DNA from: Paraburkholderia xenovorans LB400
GTDB taxonomy: Bacteria > Pseudomonadota > Gammaproteobacteria > Burkholderiales > Burkholderiaceae
NCBI RefSeq assembly: GCF_000013645.1
Contig: NC_007951.1
Coordinates: forward strand, 3,038,001-3,102,000
Reading direction: 5' to 3'
DNA: 64,000 nucleotides
Part shown: piece after piece, positions 61,061 through 64,000 of the stretch
Layout of the letters: every line of letters starts with the position of its first letter
Numbering within the stretch: position 1 is the first letter of the stretch
Notes under the pieces: model-generated
Database searches by the model: none
The model's input: only the letters and a program-made list of their open reading frames with translations
Told to the model about the DNA's origin: nothing
Position numbers and translations under genes: made by a program

Positions 61061-62692
61061 TCAATGGTCAAGCGCTGCTTTCAGCAGCTTTCGAGTGTAG
61101 GGGTGCGCGGGCGTCGCAAAAATTTTCTCAACCTCACCCGTTTCCACGATCGAACCGTTTTGCATGACCGCGACACGATGCGCCATCGCCCCGATCACGG
61201 CCAGATCGTGGCTGATGAAAACGAAGCCCAGGTTGTACTTCTGCTGCAACCCGCTGAGCAGCTTCAGCACCTGCTGCTGAATGGAAACGTCGAGCGCGCT
61301 GGTCGGTTCGTCGAGGATCAGGATGCGCGGTTCCAGCACCAGCGCGCGTGCAATGGCAATCCGCTGACGCTGGCCGCCGGAGAATTCGTGCGGATAGCGT
61401 TGCAGCACCGTGCGATCGAGTCCGACTTCGCGCAGCACCGCGATCACCTTGTCGCGCCGCGCCTGTGGTGTCATGCTCGGCCGGTGCAGCGCAAGCCCTT
61501 CGCCCACTATGCGTTCGATGGTCTGGCGCGGCGAAAGCGAACTGAACGGGTCCTGAAAGACGACCTGCATGTTCGAGCGCAAGGTGGTCTGTTCGGCGCC
61601 ACGATAGCTGCCGAGCGGCCTGCCCTGAAACTCGATCTCGCCATGCACCGTGCGCTGCAGACCGAGCAACGCCATCGCCAGCGTCGATTTGCCCGAACCC
61701 GATTCGCCGACGATCCCGAGCGTCTCACCCTGCCGCACGGACACATTGGCGTCCGCGACCGCGCGAAACCGCCCCGAGCGAAACCAGCCGCTGAAGCCCG
61801 GCAGCTTCGTTTTGAAATCGACCGAGATGTCGCGCCCTTCGAGCAGCACCGGCGCAATCGGCAGCACCGGCACAACCGTGCGTTCCGGGCGGCTCGCCAG
61901 CAGGCGCTGCGTGTATGGGTGCTGCGGGGCCCCGAATACCTGCTCGACGGGTCCGCTTTCCACCAGAACGCCCTTCTCCATCACCGCGATGCGTTGCGCG
62001 AAATGGCGCACCAGATTCAGATCGTGCGTGATCAGCAGAACGGCCATGCCGCGCTTTTCCGCTTCGTCGCGTTGCAATTCGAGCAGCAGTTCGACGATCT
62101 GTGCGCGAATCGTGACGTCGAGCGCGGTGGTCGGCTCGTCGGCCAGCAAAAGACGCGGACGGCACGCCAGCGCCATTGCGATCATCACGCGCTGACGCTG
62201 GCCGCCGGAAAGCTGATGCGGGTAGCTATTCACGCGCTTGCCCGGCTCGGCGATACCGGTGCGCCCCAGCAGCGCCACCGCGCGTTTGCGCGCCTCCTGC
62301 GCGCTTACGCCGTCATGCACGACGATGGTTTCCGCAATCTGGTCGCCGACCGTATAGAGCGGATTGAGCGCGGTCATCGGCTCCTGGAAGATCATCGCGA
62401 TATCGGAGCCGCGCATGCCGCGCATTTCGCGCTCGCTTTTGGCAAGCAGGTCCTCGCCGTCGAAACGGATCGAGCCGCTCACCTGCGCGTCGCTCAGCAG
62501 ACGCAGGATCGACAGCGCGGTCACGCTCTTGCCCGAACCCGATTCGCCGACCAGCGCCACCCGCTCGCCGCGCTGGATCGCGAGCGTGACGTCGTTCACC
62601 GCGACCGTGTCGCCAAAGCGCACGTGCAGATGCTCCAGTTCGAGCAGCGGCGTCGCGGCCTGCGGTGCGTTGTTCTGCAAGCCGGCGCTCAT
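61061..62692 (-). CDS. yejF: Oligopeptide ABC transporter, fused two-domain ATPase (YejF/DppDF type)
   Basis: This protein powers import of peptides by the adjacent permeases. The 543 residues contain two complete ATPase domains: first Walker [17 protein letters not shown], signature [20 protein letters not shown] and [16 protein letters not shown]; second [36 protein letters not shown] and [16 protein letters not shown]. Each ends with the HPYT-x-x-L segment of oligopeptide ATPases. YejF is the fused form, and the yejB-yejE-yejF order matches. The ATG at 62692 overlaps the yejE stop by 4 bp. The cluster's binding protein (yejA) should be beyond the right edge. Confidence 0.95.
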   Translation of the reverse strand: MSAGLQNNAPQAATPLLELEHLHVRFGDTVAVNDVTLAIQRGERVALVGESGSGKSVTALSILRLLSDAQVSGSIRFDGEDLLAKSEREMRGMRGSDIAMIFQEPMTALNPLYTVGDQIAETIVVHDGVSAQEARKRAVALLGRTGIAEPGKRVNSYPHQLSGGQRQRVMIAMALACRPRLLLADEPTTALDVTIRAQIVELLLELQRDEAEKRGMAVLLITHDLNLVRHFAQRIAVMEKGVLVESGPVEQVFGAPQHPYTQRLLASRPERTVVPVLPIAPVLLEGRDISVDFKTKLPGFSGWFRSGRFRAVADANVSVRQGETLGIVGESGSGKSTLAMALLGLQRTVHGEIEFQGRPLGSYRGAEQTTLRSNMQVVFQDPFSSLSPRQTIERIVGEGLALHRPSMTPQARRDKVIAVLREVGLDRTVLQRYPHEFSGGQRQRIAIARALVLEPRILILDEPTSALDVSIQQQVLKLLSGLQQKYNLGFVFISHDLAVIGAMAHRVAVMQNGSIVETGEVEKIFATPAHPYTRKLLKAALDH

Positions 62693-63795
62693 TGATTGCC
62701 TCCGGCGCGCATGGCATCGGAGATGCGCGTGTCGAGCGCGTTGCGCAACGCATCGCCCATGAAGGTCAGCAGCAGCAACATCGCGACCAGTACGCCGAAG
62801 GTGGACAGCGAAATCCACCAGGCGTCGAGATTCGCCTTGCCTTGCGCGAGCAGTTCACCGAGGCTCGGCGTGGGCGACGGCACGCCCAGGCCGAGAAAGT
62901 CGAGGCTCGTCAGCGCGAGAATGGCGCCGCTCATGCGAAACGGCAGGAACGTGATGACCGGCGTCAGACTGTTGGGCAGCACATGCCGCCACATGATCTG
63001 CCAGTTCGACAACCCCATTGCACGTGCCGCGCGCACATAGTCCTGGTGGCGATTGCGCAGAAACTCCGCGCGCACGTAGTCGGACAGGCCAATCCAGCCG
63101 AACAGCGAGAGCAGCACGATCAGCAGGATGAAGCCCGGCTCGAAGATCGACGAAAAGATGATCAGCAGATAAAGCTCGGGCATCGCGCTCCAGATTTCGA
63201 TCAGACGCTGCCCGACGATATCGATACGTCCTCCGAAATAACCCTGCACGGCGCCCGCCGCAATGCCGAGTATCGTGCCGATCAGCGTCAGCACCAGCCC
63301 GAATTCCACCGACACCCGGAAGCCGTACAGCAGACGCGCGAACAGGTCGCGGCCACGGTCGTCGGTGCCGAGCCAGTTATCGCGCGACGGCGGCGCCGGG
63401 TTCGGCGCCTTCGAAAAGTAGTTCAGCGTGTCGTAGTAATAGCGATTCGGCGGATACAGCGCGAAATTGCCCGGCGCGTCGAAGCGCTGCTTGACATACG
63501 GATCGAGATAATCGGCCGGCGTCGGGAAGTCGCCGCCGAACGTGGTTTCCGCGTAGGTCTTGAACATCGGGAAATACAGCTTGCCCTCATAGCGCACCAC
63601 GAGCGGCTTGTCGTTCGACCACAGCGGACCGGCCAGACTCGCCGCGAACGCCACCACGAACACGATCAGACTCCAGTAGCCCAGGCGCTGCTGGCGAAAG
63701 CGCTGCCAGACACGGCGCGCGGGCGAAGGCGACACGAACGCGCGCGCGGTTTCGGCGCGCGCCGACGCATCGGCGGAAAGACGGGCTCGATTCAT
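62689..63795 (-). CDS. yejE: Oligopeptide ABC transporter permease YejE
   Basis: An inner-membrane permease of 368 residues. The first helix is LGYWSLIVFVVAFAASLAGP. It has the large periplasmic loop (YEGKLYFPMFKTYAETTFGG) characteristic of YejE, then NWLGTDDRGRDLFARLLYGF and the permease EAA loop DYVRAARAMGLSNWQIMWRH. The ATG at 63795 overlaps the yejB stop by one base (TGATG). The order yejB-yejE-yejF is that of E. coli. Confidence 0.95.
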   Translation of the reverse strand: MNRARLSADASARAETARAFVSPSPARRVWQRFRQQRLGYWSLIVFVVAFAASLAGPLWSNDKPLVVRYEGKLYFPMFKTYAETTFGGDFPTPADYLDPYVKQRFDAPGNFALYPPNRYYYDTLNYFSKAPNPAPPSRDNWLGTDDRGRDLFARLLYGFRVSVEFGLVLTLIGTILGIAAGAVQGYFGGRIDIVGQRLIEIWSAMPELYLLIIFSSIFEPGFILLIVLLSLFGWIGLSDYVRAEFLRNRHQDYVRAARAMGLSNWQIMWRHVLPNSLTPVITFLPFRMSGAILALTSLDFLGLGVPSPTPSLGELLAQGKANLDAWWISLSTFGVLVAMLLLLTFMGDALRNALDTRISDAMRAGGNQ

Positions 63796-64000
63796 CAGCG
63801 CTCCAGTTGTTCGAATTGGATGCGGGGATCGACCCACACATAGCAAAGATCGGAAATCAGCTTGGTCGCCAGACCGATCAGCGTGAACAGATACAGCGTG
63901 CCGAGCACGACCGGATAGTCGCGCCGCACCACCGATTCGTACGACAGCAACCCGAGGCCGTCGAGCGAAAACAGCGTTTCGATCAGCAGACTGCCGGTAA
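63795..64000 (-). CDS. yejB: Oligopeptide ABC transporter permease YejB (5' part outside window)
   Basis: Only the last 67 or so residues are in the window, ending at 63795. They include [40 protein letters not shown] and [20 protein letters not shown], which is the C-terminal membrane part of a DppB/YejB permease. The stop codon overlaps the yejE start by one base. Confidence 0.93.
   Translation of the reverse strand, partial: TGSLLIETLFSLDGLGLLSYESVVRRDYPVVLGTLYLFTLIGLATKLISDLCYVWVDPRIQFEQLER

Overview
The window is about 64 kb of chromosomal core sequence from a high-GC beta-proteobacterium of the Burkholderiaceae, most likely Burkholderia or Paraburkholderia. The evidence is the gene orders bamA-rseP-dxr-cdsA-uppS-frr-pyrH-tsf-rpsB and smc-zipA-ligA, a DUF2866 gene, a DUF1853 gene, and GTG/TTG starts among strongly GC-biased codons. 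I recognise 52 protein genes (the first and last cut by the window edges) and five tRNA genes. I saw no insertion sequence, prophage, CRISPR array, rRNA or defence island. The species assignment is inference.

Layout. (1) 1-9548, minus strand: an envelope and translation block transcribed rpsB-tsf-pyrH-frr-uppS-cdsA-dxr-rseP-bamA, with a good sigma-70 promoter and a long leader before rpsB. (2) 9812-15294, plus strand: map, glnD and rluB, closed by a bidirectional terminator. (3) 15766-23500, minus strand: smc, zipA, ligA and def, followed by an EamA transporter gene (23649-24644) that diverges from the next block. (4) 25104-29874, plus strand: the lysine/diaminopimelate genes dapC, dapD, an ArsC/Spx-like gene and dapE, then prmB. 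(5) 30020-35286: a cardiolipin synthase, a convergent glutathione peroxidase, an ABC-F ATPase and an alpha-methylacyl-CoA racemase-like gene. (6) 35434-44968: DUF2866, radA and alr (minus), lplT and thiD (plus), the minus-strand run tsaB-rimI-uracil-DNA glycosylase-DUF1853, and a small acyl-CoA-binding protein gene. (7) 45456-55750: an RhlE-type RNA helicase, then the glyoxylate shunt genes aceA and aceB enclosing uspA, a LysR regulator and a haloacid dehalogenase; then small GGCT and RraA-like genes and an AraC regulator. (8) 55799-58740, minus strand: an acetyltransferase, five tRNAs (Ala-GGC, then Glu-TTC/Asp-GTC twice) and gltX. (9) 59152-64000: a patatin-like lipoprotein, an NlpC/P60 hydrolase, and the end of a Yej/Dpp-type oligopeptide importer (yejF, yejE, partial yejB).

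Functionally the window is mostly housekeeping: outer-membrane assembly and envelope stress (BamA, RseP), isoprenoid and phospholipid synthesis (Dxr, UppS, CdsA, Cls, LplT), cell-wall precursors (Dap enzymes, Alr, UppS, NlpC/P60), translation (RpsB, Tsf, Frr, Map, Def, GltX, tRNAs, RluB, PrmB, TsaB, RimI), and chromosome maintenance (Smc, LigA, RadA, UDG). I did not find a convincing undescribed multi-gene system. The more unusual signals are short in-frame tandem repeats in or beside several genes (rluB, araC, eamA, acbP, DUF1853), the duplicated tRNA Glu-Asp unit with a compensatory base-pair change, the rpsB leader, a catalytically intact haloacid dehalogenase beside malate synthase, and a possible broken gene near 15.3-15.7 kb.
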